In this document: in pieces, positions 54,068 to 62,588 of the stretch
Layout of the letters: each line of letters opens with the position of its first letter
Position numbering within the stretch: position 1 is the first letter of the stretch
Assembly: GCF_019042655.1 (NCBI RefSeq)
Contig: NZ_JAHPZO010000014.1
Coordinates: forward strand, 16,682-80,681
DNA length: 64,000 nucleotides
Direction of reading: 5' to 3'
From: Planococcus sp. CP5-4_YE
GTDB lineage: Bacteria > Bacillota > Bacilli > Bacillales_A > Planococcaceae
Translations under genes and position numbers: made by a program
The notes under the pieces: generated by a model
The model's database searches: none
What the model was told of the DNA's origin: nothing
The model's input: only the letters and a program-made list of their open reading frames with translations

Positions 54068-54115
54068 AAAAAAGCTCCTCCGATACCCATAAGGATACCA
54101 AAGGAGCCTTTTCAC
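54068..54115 (-). terminator. Terminator of the coiled-coil membrane protein gene
   Basis: Minus-strand GGCTCCT ... AGGAGCT with an inner GGTATCC/GGGTATC hairpin, then TTTTTTG. Confidence 0.72.
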
Positions 54116-54128
54116 TTATGAATTGAAC

Positions 54129-54779
54129 TTATTCGTAGGCAATCGATCCGTCTGCTTGCCGCTCATACCTAATGTCTTCCTGTTCCATCAAGGAGATCAA
54201 AATCTCAGCTTTATCGTCCGCTTTCTCTTTTTGGCGGTCCAGGATCTCGTCCAGTCTTTCGTGAACTTCTTCGACGTGATTTTTCTGCAAAGTCTTCGTC
54301 ATTTCACGCGTCAACTCAATTTGGGCAAAATGATAGGACTCCAATTGCGCGAGACGCGGATCGTCGGTGTCGAGTTCCTCTGAGAGCTGTTCCAACTTTT
54401 CCTCCATCTCTTTGATATGGAGTTCTGTAAGCGAATTATGGTCATATAAGCGGATGAGCGAATTGCTCACTTCTTTGAGTGTTTCCTCGCTCTTCTCGCT
54501 CCGGAAAATGTATTGCTGGATTTCATCCTGTTCAGCATCCGCCTTCGAGCGTTCATCACTCCACGGAGCGACATAACTCGCGAAGGAATAAACATTCCAT
54601 AAGATAAACAACAGTAAAATAACGCCACCGGCCTTTAGCCAAAGTTTGCGGCGCTGCGGGTCTTTTTTATTGGATCGGAAATTTGGCGGTTCAGCACCGG
54701 TTTCGGCGTTTTTTTCCGCTTCGATTCGATTGGATTCATTATGCGGATTACTACCTGAAAACTCATTGTAATTAGCCAT
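54129..54779 (-). CDS. Membrane-anchored coiled-coil protein of unknown function
   Basis: A 216-residue protein: a polar N-terminus rich in Asn, Glu and Lys (1-45), one transmembrane helix (about 48-68, LKAGGVILLLFILWNVYSFA), then 140 extracellular residues of heptad-like Glu/Leu coiled coil (LHIKEMEEKLEQLSEELD, VHERLDEILDRQKEKADD). A type II membrane topology is likely. GGAGGG precedes the ATG. No family recognised. Confidence 0.78.
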   Translation of the reverse strand: MANYNEFSGSNPHNESNRIEAEKNAETGAEPPNFRSNKKDPQRRKLWLKAGGVILLLFILWNVYSFASYVAPWSDERSKADAEQDEIQQYIFRSEKSEETLKEVSNSLIRLYDHNSLTELHIKEMEEKLEQLSEELDTDDPRLAQLESYHFAQIELTREMTKTLQKNHVEEVHERLDEILDRQKEKADDKAEILISLMEQEDIRYERQADGSIAYE

Positions 54780-54945
54780 GTTACCCTCCGGACATCTATT
54801 CGTAACACGATTGTAACAAAAAACATTAAAAATAGCATCCGTTTTTTTAAAGAAATACAGAAATTATGACAAAATTCGACAAAACGATGGAAGTTTTCGT
54901 GTCTACTGAAGCAGGTTGCATATCTCCTCTATATCCCACTTGAAA

Positions 54946-54971
54946 GGTTAGCGTCCTTTTTTATCGGGTAA
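54946..54971 (+). promoter_or_regulatory. Sigma-B-like promoter before two small membrane-peptide genes
   Basis: GGTTAG, 14 bases, GGGTAA. Four of six -35 and five of six -10 bases match the sigma-B consensus (GTTTAA/GGGTAT). It lies 94 bases upstream of the 28-residue frame. Confidence 0.4.
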
Positions 54972-55064
54972 ACTACCTGCAAGTATCATCAACTGTTCGA
55001 ATTACTTTACCATTTATCAGCCATCCCCTTCTTCACGACGGTTAGAAAGAAAGGTGGTTTTTTC

Positions 55065-55151
55065 ATGCGCATTTCCTGTATGGGAAGTATACTGATTTCC
55101 ATTATTTTGTCGATTATATTGACCATTTTGCTGAATTTGCTCTTTTTCTAG
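55065..55151 (+). CDS. 28-residue hydrophobic membrane peptide
   Basis: ATG preceded by GAAAGGTGG with seven bases of spacing. The peptide has a basic start (MRISCMG), then an almost unbroken run of Ile/Leu (SILISIILSIILTILL) and NLLFF. This is one transmembrane helix without a tail. It sits in a 430-base gap, just before a second small membrane-protein gene. Small peptides of this kind include type I toxins and stress-response membrane proteins; neither can be claimed. Too short for ordinary gene finding. Confidence 0.6.
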   Translation: MRISCMGSILISIILSIILTILLNLLFF

Positions 55152-55217
55152 CTGCGCTATTCTTGCTGGCCCATCGCTGCGAAAGCTTTGCAAATAATAG
55201 AAATGGAGGAACTCCTT

Positions 55218-55388
55218 ATGACCAGAACATTCGTGATCCTCTTGATCGTGTCAGTGCTGTTGTTCATCGGATTCTATTTTGTCGTTACGCTCTATAACCG
55301 TTTTGTCGGAGGGATTGTTCTAGCGGGTCTTGAATTCCCAACAGCAGCCATCTTATATGAAATGCTGTCATCCCCATTCCAGACATAA
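55218..55388 (+). CDS. 56-residue membrane protein
   Basis: ATG preceded by GGAGG at nine bases. Two hydrophobic parts: TFVILLIVSVLLFIGFYFVV (about 4-23) and FVGGIVLAGLEFPTAAILYEML. No family recognised. It follows the 28-residue peptide by 66 bases and precedes a strong bidirectional terminator, so it probably shares that transcript. Confidence 0.68.
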   Translation: MTRTFVILLIVSVLLFIGFYFVVTLYNRFVGGIVLAGLEFPTAAILYEMLSSPFQT

Positions 55389-55400
55389 TCCTCTTCAGCT

Positions 55401-55436
55401 AAAGAAACCCCATCGCCTGAGCGATGGGGTTTCTTT
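55401..55436. terminator. Bidirectional terminator after the small membrane-protein genes
   Basis: AAAGAAACCCCATCGC/GCGATGGGGTTTCTTT perfect 16-bp stem with a CTGA loop. Confidence 0.9.
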
Positions 55437-55875
55437 ATTCGACGGGATTTTGTTGCGTGTCTCCAGTTTCAGATTTACGATAATCGAACTGCCATTGCAC
55501 ACCGAATTTATCTTGTACGACGCCGTATGCTTCGCTCCAATAGCTCTCCTCGAATTCAAAGATCACTTTGCCGCTTTCTGCCAGCTTCTTAAAATCTGCT
55601 TTCATTTCACCCAGTTCTTCTGAACGGATGCACACATGAAAATTACTTCCGAATGTCGCAGGTTTTCCAGGCATTGCGTCCGACAGCAATAAGTAATTGC
55701 CGTAGAGCGGAATCGCGGCCTCCAGGATCAATTCCTTTAAATCCTCGTCGAGTTTCGATCCCGGATTGTCGCCGTAATGGATGATGGAAACATCGGATAC
55801 GCCAAAGACTCCTTCATAATAAGAAAGCACTTCTTTGCAGTTTCCGTTAAAAATGACTTGTGGATGAATCGCCAC
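55435..55875 (-). CDS. VOC-superfamily protein (PhnB/glyoxalase-like)
   Basis: A 146-residue protein of the PhnB-like VOC group: FNGNCKEVLSYYEGVFG at the start, MPGKPATFGSNFHVCIRS in the middle and YGVVQDKFGVQWQFD near the end. Its role in the family is mostly unknown (possible resistance or metalloenzyme). GTG start with GAGGGGG upstream. Single gene. Confidence 0.85.
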   Translation of the reverse strand: MAIHPQVIFNGNCKEVLSYYEGVFGVSDVSIIHYGDNPGSKLDEDLKELILEAAIPLYGNYLLLSDAMPGKPATFGSNFHVCIRSEELGEMKADFKKLAESGKVIFEFEESYWSEAYGVVQDKFGVQWQFDYRKSETGDTQQNPVE

Positions 55876-55946
55876 TTCTTCGCCCCCTCTTGAACTTTCT
55901 CTATCACCCTCTTTTCCCTTCCACTTCCAGCGCTAAACGCCCGCTT

Positions 55947-56369
55947 CTATTTCCAAACAGGTAATTTTTTTAAAAACGAATAGACAATCGGCCCTAAAAA
56001 GATAGCCGCCAAAAATAGATAAAACGACACCGAGGCAATAAGTACCGTGAAAATGCCGCTCCATAAAGCCGCCACCAAATACAAAAACAACAAGAGCAAT
56101 GCCCAGACAATGCTAATGCGAAGCGCCGCATTTTTCATACGGATCCTTCTCAGCGCTGCCAAGCCCAACGACAAAAGAAAAGCAGGGACTACCATCCACA
56201 ACAGGGTGCTTGTCGCCATGTCGCCTCTTACTTCATCGTTCAATAACAGCGTATCCGAACCGCTAGAAGTTGCCATCGTCACCAACAGCCCGACGACAGT
56301 AATCAAAGCATAAAGCCCCAAGCCGAACAACAGATCTTTAACCAATTCCACCGCTTTCCAATTTTCCAA
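55947..56369 (-). CDS. Hypothetical four-helix membrane protein
   Basis: A 140-residue protein. TTG start with GGAGGG. Four hydrophobic stretches (DLLFGLGLYALITVVGLLVTMA, LWMVVPAFLLSLGLAALR, WALLLLFLYLVAALWSGIF, FYLFLAAIFLGPIVYSFLK). No family recognised. Confidence 0.72.
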   Translation of the reverse strand: MENWKAVELVKDLLFGLGLYALITVVGLLVTMATSSGSDTLLLNDEVRGDMATSTLLWMVVPAFLLSLGLAALRRIRMKNAALRISIVWALLLLFLYLVAALWSGIFTVLIASVSFYLFLAAIFLGPIVYSFLKKLPVWK

Positions 56370-56618
56370 CGTCTTCCCTCCTTATCGTTCCCGGAAGTTT
56401 TCGGCTATCCAGCCTCCCGGGAAACAATGGCTATTCCGATTAGTTCGCCGCCATCCCATCTTTCCCCTGCCGCCTCTTCAAATCAGAACATGTGCTTTAC
56501 ACAATCCGACTGCCTCTCGCTTAATTTTTTTCGTTTCACGACCGCTTTCGCTTTGTAGTCATGCCCGCAATACACTAAAATTATTATGCAACTATGTCCC
56601 CTTAAGGAGTGACGATAC

Positions 56619-57476
56619 ATGAACGAAACGATCCGCCAGTTGACTGGCGATGATTTACAGGCTTTGCAAGACATGGATACCGGCATCGATGATGATTATG
56701 TCATCCGGGTATTCGACCGGATTTCCACAGGGCCTAACCGTTTATTCGGTTTGTTCCATAACGGCCGCCTGGCGAGTATCGGGGGCTATACTATTTTCGC
56801 AGGCAGTTATGCCATGCTCGGACGCATGCGGAGCGATATGCGCTTCCGCGGCCTCAGCCTATCCTCTCGTTTGATGGCCCATGTCCGTGATGCGGCACTC
56901 GATCACCCGGGCATCCGTTTTGTGGGCGCCAATACACAAGAGTTCAATCTCCCGGCACAGCGCGTTCTGGAAAAAATCGGGCTGTCCCGCCAAGCAGAAC
57001 TATTTTCTGCAATTGCAGAAAACGTGAAAACTTTCGAAACCGCTGCCGCCCCTTGGCGAAAAATTGAAAGCGCCGATGAGAAGATGGACTGGCTCGAGGC
57101 GGTCTACATTCGTTCGGAGCGGGTCTTTCCTTTCGAATGCTATTACCCGTTTCCCGCAAGCCCTGACCTATTTTCCAACCAAGCGCTCGAACAATGGGAC
57201 TTCTATGAAAATCCTGCCCGTGACCGGATCGTCATCACCAAGCACGATGTGAAGAAATATGATTATTTGCATGCGCTTTACCCTTGGGAAGATTTATTCG
57301 AACAGCCGGGACTATGGGAAACCTTACACGAACCCCTCGAGAAAATCCGCCTCGGTTCCGTGGAAGGCGCATTTGTCTGGATGGACCTGACCCGCAAGCA
57401 GGCAGGCAAACTGCCGGAAAGCCATCCGTTTGAGCTCCCCTCTCCATGGTTTTTGTACGGCACGGATATCCATTAA
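56619..57476 (+). CDS. GNAT-family acetyltransferase with C-terminal extension
   Basis: A 285-residue protein: GNAT domain in the first 145 residues (MRSDMRFRGLSLSSRLMAHV is the acetyl-CoA motif; RVLEKIGLS), then about 140 residues of unknown C-domain (ENVKTFETAAAPWRKIE). The combination is common in Bacillales hypothetical acetyltransferases. AAGGAG precedes the ATG. Substrate unknown. Confidence 0.82.
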   Translation: MNETIRQLTGDDLQALQDMDTGIDDDYVIRVFDRISTGPNRLFGLFHNGRLASIGGYTIFAGSYAMLGRMRSDMRFRGLSLSSRLMAHVRDAALDHPGIRFVGANTQEFNLPAQRVLEKIGLSRQAELFSAIAENVKTFETAAAPWRKIESADEKMDWLEAVYIRSERVFPFECYYPFPASPDLFSNQALEQWDFYENPARDRIVITKHDVKKYDYLHALYPWEDLFEQPGLWETLHEPLEKIRLGSVEGAFVWMDLTRKQAGKLPESHPFELPSPWFLYGTDIH

Positions 57477-57565
57477 GTAGTTCTTCTCCCCTTCTAATGT
57501 TTAAGCGCTCTTATTAATAGGAAGACATAAAGTATAGAAGGAAATCAGCCAAGGAGGAGAAGATA

Positions 57566-58891
57566 ATGACACAGCAGGAAAATCGACAAGAAGAAGTAGC
57601 AGAAGACTTGAAGCAGGAAATGCCGGTAAAAGAAGTGAAAAATGGCGTCGAACTTACGAATCCGCTTGAAATTGTCCAGCGCATGCTTGAAGTGGCGACG
57701 CAGGAACTCAAGTTGCCGCAAGGGGTGTACGAAATCCTCAAAAAACCGAAGCGCATCTTGAAAGTATCGATTCCAGTGCGCATGGATGACGGGACGTATC
57801 GTGAATTCGAAGGCTACCGTTCCCAGCATTTGGACGTGCTCGGCCCGACGAAAGGCGGCGTACGGTTCCATCCGGGAGTGACCGAAGATGAAGTAGCAGC
57901 CTTATCGATTTGGATGTCGATGAAAGCGGCCATTCTCGGAATCCCTTATGGTGGCGGTAAAGGCGGAATCGTCGTCAATCCGAAAGAGCTATCAGAACGG
58001 GAACTCGAGGAATTATCCCGCGGCTTTATCCGCGAACTCGAACCGATCATGGGGCCTGAAAAAGATATCCCGGCGCCAGACGTCAATACGACGCCTCAGA
58101 TCATGGGATGGATGATCGATGAATTTTCCCGCCTGAAAGGAAAAAATGTGCCCGGCACGATTACCGGCAAGCCTTTGATTCTTGGAGGATCGGAAGGCCG
58201 CGTCGAAGCAACTGGACGCGGTGTCGTATTCACCATCGAAGATGCTGCCAAGAAACTGGGACTTGAACTCGAAGGCATGACCGCAGTGGTTCAAGGCTTC
58301 GGGAATGTTGGATCGATTACCGCCAAACTATTACACGAACGCGGCGTGAAAGTGCTTGGCATTGTTGATGCTGGCGGCGGCATTTACCATAAGGACGGCC
58401 TGCCGATTGAAGAATTGATCGGCTATGCCCAAACAACCGGCACAGTTGCGGGATACAATGGCTACGGATCACTCAGCAATGAAGAATTATTCGCAGCCGA
58501 TGTGGACATCCTCGTTCCAGCTGCGCTTGAAAACCAGATTACTTCAATTACCGGTCCGGCCATCCGCGCCAAAATCGTGGCGGAAGCGGCCAACGGACCC
58601 ACGACGCCAGACGGCAACGCCGCGATGGAAAAGAACGGCATTACCGTCATTCCGGATATTCTGTGCAACGCTGGCGGGGTCACGGTTTCCTATTTCGAAT
58701 GGGTGCAGAACACGACACACCTGCGCTGGACCGAACAAGAAGTGAATGAGCGGCTCCACACTGAAATGACAGAGGCTTTCAACGATGTCTATGAAATGAA
58801 AGAACAAAAAGACAGCACAATGCGCGAGGCAGCCTATTTGGTCGCTGTCGAACGCATCGCCCAAGCGATGGAAGCACGCGGCTGGATTTAA
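57566..58891 (+). CDS. gudB: NAD-specific glutamate dehydrogenase
   Basis: A 441-residue glutamate dehydrogenase that deaminates glutamate to 2-oxoglutarate. Catalytic-Lys region GGGKGGI (about 132-138), PAPDVNT, NAD motif QGFGNVGS, ETANGPTTP-like EAANGPTTP, and GGVTVSYFEWVQN. Length and motifs match Bacillota GudB/RocG; no tandem repeat in the active-site area that would inactivate it as in laboratory B. subtilis gudB is seen. AAGGAGGAG before the ATG. Single gene. Confidence 0.94.
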   Translation: MTQQENRQEEVAEDLKQEMPVKEVKNGVELTNPLEIVQRMLEVATQELKLPQGVYEILKKPKRILKVSIPVRMDDGTYREFEGYRSQHLDVLGPTKGGVRFHPGVTEDEVAALSIWMSMKAAILGIPYGGGKGGIVVNPKELSERELEELSRGFIRELEPIMGPEKDIPAPDVNTTPQIMGWMIDEFSRLKGKNVPGTITGKPLILGGSEGRVEATGRGVVFTIEDAAKKLGLELEGMTAVVQGFGNVGSITAKLLHERGVKVLGIVDAGGGIYHKDGLPIEELIGYAQTTGTVAGYNGYGSLSNEELFAADVDILVPAALENQITSITGPAIRAKIVAEAANGPTTPDGNAAMEKNGITVIPDILCNAGGVTVSYFEWVQNTTHLRWTEQEVNERLHTEMTEAFNDVYEMKEQKDSTMREAAYLVAVERIAQAMEARGWI

Positions 58892-58892
58892 G

Positions 58893-58956
58893 AAAAGAAG
58901 CAGTCCCATGAGCTCATGAAACCGGGCTTTTGGGGCCGCTCTTTTTTTCTTTTTCT
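58893..58956 (+). terminator. Likely terminator of gudB
   Basis: AGCAGTCCC/GGGGCCGCT imperfect stem with an inner CATGAGCTCATG palindrome, then CTTTTTTTCTTTTT. Confidence 0.6.
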
Positions 58957-59030
58957 CGCCGATGTTTCCGAACCCCTGTTTACAGGTAGTGAATAGATAA
59001 GGCCCTCATCGCCAGAAAAGGAGAACATTC

Positions 59031-60845
59031 ATGAAAACAATTGATTACTGGGTCTATTTGGCCTTTTCCGCATTTAAATTATTCCTCTTCAGCTTATATA
59101 CCGATACCCTGTTCAGTTTCGGCTTTTTTCTGATTAGCTTATCAAGCGCCTTGATTCTTTCGAGCTGGACTTTATTGATCGATGCCCGCAAGCGGCGCTG
59201 GATTTTACTATCGCTTTTGGCGCTGCATAGCATTCTGCTGATTTCGGACGTCTGGTATTACCGCTATTTTGGTGATCTATTATCCGTTCAATTAATTCCA
59301 TCAATGACGCAAATGAATGATGTAGGCGGTGGGTTCTTAAGCTTGATCCGATGGACGGACTTTTTCTTTTTTGCTGATTTTCTGCTGTTCCTCGCCTTCA
59401 TATTTGTCTTAAAAAAGAGCCATACTGCGCCGCTACAGACAACAAGCGGCAAACTGGCAGCTGTGATTGCTTCAATTGGCCTGCTAATATTTACTGCCCC
59501 TCTCCTTGCGAGCATCGCAAAAGGCGAACGTTGGCTAACCGGAGATGCCACCAGCAATATGCGTGAATACTATGAGCTCGGATTTTGGGGCTATCATGGC
59601 TATGACTTCGGAAAAGGCGTTGTTTCCGTTTTCCGCGAACCGAAACCGTCCGAACAGGACAAGGCACTGCTCCAGGAAGCTTCTGCAGAAGTTGGCGCGA
59701 AAAACAGCGGCGGGCAGCCGAATATTATCCTTGTCCAGTTGGAATCATTGCAGAGCTCCGTCATCGGCCAGGAAATCGGCGGTGAAGAAGTGACACCTTA
59801 CTTAAACCAACTCGAGGAAGAAATGCTTTACTTCCCTGCTTTCCACCACCAGACTCATGAAGGGCGTACATCGGATGCAGAGTTTGTCATCAACACCTCG
59901 CTGCATCCACTGCGCACGGGTTCTGTCTATACACGGTTTCCAGACAGCACATTCGCCCCATTGCCGGAAACTCTGCAAAAAGGCGGCTACGATACAGCGG
60001 CCATGCATGCCTATGAAGCAAGCTTCTGGAATCGCAATATAGTGTACGAAAACATAGGATTTTCTCACTTTTTCAGCGAAAAAGATTATCCCGATAAAGA
60101 AAAAATCGGCATGGCGATCAATGATAAAGATTTTTTCCGCAGCTCGGTAACCCATATGCAGAAACTAGAGGAGGCGTATTTCGCCTTCATGATCGCCTTA
60201 AGCAGCCATATTCCCTTTACGATTCCTGAAGACAAAAAACAATTGGCGCTGCCAGGTTACGAAAATGAGTTAGTGCGGAATTATTACCATACTGTCCATT
60301 ATGTCGACGGTGCCGTCGAAGTGCTCGTCGATGAATTGAAACAACAAGACATGTGGGATGATTCGCTGGTCATTTTCTATGGCGACCACGATAGTGGATT
60401 GACCGAACAAGGGCGTGAAATGGCTAGCGAGCTTGACGCCAATGGAGTGACAGAGCAGTTTGAATTGTTCCGCCAGGTTCCACTATGGATCAAGCCGCCA
60501 AATCTGCCGGCAGGCGAAACGATCGAAACCGTCGGCGGGCAAATCGATTTGGCACCGACAATCCTGGAACTTGCAGGAATCGACCAAGGCTTCATGCTTG
60601 GCACTTCACTTTTATCGGATACCGAAAGGCTGGTTGTTTTCCGCGACGGTTCGTTCCGCAAAGGAGATGTGTATTTCAAACCGGATTTGACGTCTACACC
60701 CGGGACAGGTGAGTGCTACTCAATCGACAGCGGTGAAAAAATCGACGGTGCGAATTGTGAGCCGTATATCGAAGACGCGCTCGATCAATTACGCATTTCG
60801 GATACCGTGATTGAAGATAATGCACTGAACTACATCGAGCAATAA
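59031..60845 (+). CDS. LTA-synthase-family phosphoglycerol transferase
   Basis: A 604-residue membrane sulfatase-fold enzyme. Five N-terminal helices (to about 165), then an extracellular domain: ILVQLESLQ, catalytic Thr in EGRTSDAEF, SSHIPF, and YGDHDSGL. It transfers glycerol phosphate from phosphatidylglycerol to make or prime lipoteichoic acid. Bacillus have several paralogues (LtaS, YfnI, YqgS, YvgJ); which one this is cannot be decided, so no symbol. AAGGAG precedes the ATG. Terminator directly after. Confidence 0.9.
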   Translation: MKTIDYWVYLAFSAFKLFLFSLYTDTLFSFGFFLISLSSALILSSWTLLIDARKRRWILLSLLALHSILLISDVWYYRYFGDLLSVQLIPSMTQMNDVGGGFLSLIRWTDFFFFADFLLFLAFIFVLKKSHTAPLQTTSGKLAAVIASIGLLIFTAPLLASIAKGERWLTGDATSNMREYYELGFWGYHGYDFGKGVVSVFREPKPSEQDKALLQEASAEVGAKNSGGQPNIILVQLESLQSSVIGQEIGGEEVTPYLNQLEEEMLYFPAFHHQTHEGRTSDAEFVINTSLHPLRTGSVYTRFPDSTFAPLPETLQKGGYDTAAMHAYEASFWNRNIVYENIGFSHFFSEKDYPDKEKIGMAINDKDFFRSSVTHMQKLEEAYFAFMIALSSHIPFTIPEDKKQLALPGYENELVRNYYHTVHYVDGAVEVLVDELKQQDMWDDSLVIFYGDHDSGLTEQGREMASELDANGVTEQFELFRQVPLWIKPPNLPAGETIETVGGQIDLAPTILELAGIDQGFMLGTSLLSDTERLVVFRDGSFRKGDVYFKPDLTSTPGTGECYSIDSGEKIDGANCEPYIEDALDQLRISDTVIEDNALNYIEQ

Positions 60846-60883
60846 AAAAGCGTTGGACTCTATCTTTGAGTCCAACGCTTTTT
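60845..60883. terminator. Bidirectional terminator between the LTA-synthase and SDR genes
   Basis: AAAGCGTTGGACTC/GAGTCCAACGCTTT perfect 14-bp stem, T run right and A run left. Confidence 0.9.
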
Positions 60884-61683
60884 CATCTCATGACACTGCC
60901 GCCGGAAATTTTCACCGATTCACCGACGATATTCGGGGCGGCATCCGTGAGCAAGAACGCAATCGTTTGGGCGACTTCTTGAGGAGTTGATAACCGGTTT
61001 GAGGGGATACCAGACCGTGCTTCCTCCATCGCCTGTTCAACAGGGATCTCTTTTCGCTCCGCTTTTCTTCGGATGCTGGCCCTGGCCATTTCCGTATCGA
61101 CATAGCCCGGGCATACCGCGTTGACGCGGACACAATGTTCAATCGCTTCTAGCGCCATTGACTGCGTCCAACCAACTACCGCGAATTTACTTGCTGCGTA
61201 GGCCGTGTTTCCGGCAGTACCGCGAAGACCGGAAAGAGAAGCAAGATTGACAATATCCCCCTTGCCTTGTTTTATCATGCGCTGGTACACCAATTGCGTC
61301 AGCATGAAGGTCGATGTGTAATTGATGTTCATCAGATGCTCCAAAAATTCCTGGTCCAGTTCTTCCACTTGCTTGCCACCAGCGACACCGGCTGAATTGA
61401 CCAATCCGCCAATAAAACCGAGCCGCGCTTCAGCGGTTTCGACCAGCTGTTTTCGATCATTGGCATCCGCCAAATCCGCCGTTTGGACGTGCAGTTGATT
61501 GTTATCCATCATACCTTTCAATTCATCTTCCAACTGCTTCAGTTTGTCTGCATCGCGCCCAGTGACTGTCAGTTTCGCTCCCATCTGCGCCACCGCTTTG
61601 GCTGTTTCCCAGCCGATACCGCCGGTCGCACCAGTGACCAGTATATGCTTTTCTGCCAATGCTTGTTCATTAAAAATAGTCAT
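60883..61683 (-). CDS. Short-chain dehydrogenase/reductase
   Basis: A 266-residue classical SDR: TGATGGIG, NSAG in VNSAGVAGG, Ser-Tyr-Lys in NLASLSGLRGTAGNTAYAASK, CPGYVDT, and VKISGGS at the end. The role is probably an alcohol or hydroxyacid dehydrogenase; substrate unknown. ATG after AAGGAGG. Convergent with the LTA-synthase-family gene. Confidence 0.85.
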   Translation of the reverse strand: MTIFNEQALAEKHILVTGATGGIGWETAKAVAQMGAKLTVTGRDADKLKQLEDELKGMMDNNQLHVQTADLADANDRKQLVETAEARLGFIGGLVNSAGVAGGKQVEELDQEFLEHLMNINYTSTFMLTQLVYQRMIKQGKGDIVNLASLSGLRGTAGNTAYAASKFAVVGWTQSMALEAIEHCVRVNAVCPGYVDTEMARASIRRKAERKEIPVEQAMEEARSGIPSNRLSTPQEVAQTIAFLLTDAAPNIVGESVKISGGSVMR

Positions 61684-61883
61684 GGATATCCGCCTCCTTG
61701 TGTGCAGTGATTCCCTTAAGCGCAGTGTACTTAAACATAGCTTAGAAGAGACTTAAAGGCACCGTATGGTATATAATGATGGGAAGTGCACAAGTGCTGT
61801 CATTTTTTTCACTTCCAGCTATTTTCAAGGCTGAAGACGAATTTCATCACTATATGGAAAATGCGTTACATGGAGGGGAAAAA

Positions 61884-62465
61884 ATGAACCAAAAAATGAG
61901 CGATTTCACAGAAACATTGCGCCAGGCTGATTACGCGCACATCTTTTATCTAACCGAACAAACTGATCTTTATATAGAAAATGCAGTATCTTATGTTTTA
62001 GACGGTATACGGAATGGGGATCGCGTACTGTTCGTCGAAAATCCCCGGATCTACCCCCAAATTCAACGAAAGCTCCAGCAGCTGTTGAGTGCTGAAGAAC
62101 TAGAATTGATTCATTACGTCAATAACTTCGATTTCTATTGGCGCAAAGGCAACTTCCATCCAGAAGCCATTTTGGAATATTTCGAGAGCGTGGTCGGTTC
62201 TTTCACTGCGGATGGCCGGCAATGCCGGACATGGGGCCATATCGAATGGGGCAGCCAGGAAGATATCGACCAAAAGATCGTCGAATACGAAACAGAAATC
62301 GATCGATCTGTTCCCCAGCGTAAAGTCGTTGCCGTATGCGCTTACGATGCATACCGCGTTTCAGACAACTTGCGTGAGCGCCTGATGCATTGCCATGGCT
62401 ATTTAATGAAAGACCAAAGCATTTCAGCCCTATCATACTACGATGACCAAAAAGCCCGGAATTAG
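61884..62465 (+). CDS. MEDS-domain sensor protein
   Basis: A 193-residue protein carrying one MEDS (methanogen/methylotroph DcmR sensory) domain: HIFYLTEQTDLYIENAVSYV, GDRVLFVENPRIY, and CAYDAYRVSDNLRERLMHCHGYLM. The MEDS fold resembles a degenerate RecA/KaiC and is thought to sense small molecules. The start MNQKMSDF follows GGAGGGGAAAAA; a longer reading of 36 codons lacks a site. A V4R-STAS protein gene follows after a small terminator-like dip, suggesting a shared signalling unit. Confidence 0.85.
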   Translation: MNQKMSDFTETLRQADYAHIFYLTEQTDLYIENAVSYVLDGIRNGDRVLFVENPRIYPQIQRKLQQLLSAEELELIHYVNNFDFYWRKGNFHPEAILEYFESVVGSFTADGRQCRTWGHIEWGSQEDIDQKIVEYETEIDRSVPQRKVVAVCAYDAYRVSDNLRERLMHCHGYLMKDQSISALSYYDDQKARN

Positions 62466-62588
62466 AATTCCAGGCTTTTTTAATGCTGTATTCTGGCAAA
62501 TGCGCATAATTGCCAACAAGTCAGGGAATACTGAAACAACTGCAGGCAAACTGCGAGGCTGATATAGAATGAAGCGGAGGATACTGTC

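Noticed and set aside
57566..58891. Inactivating repeat in gudB as known from domesticated B. subtilis
   Set aside because: The active-site region reads through without a duplicated segment and the length is normal.
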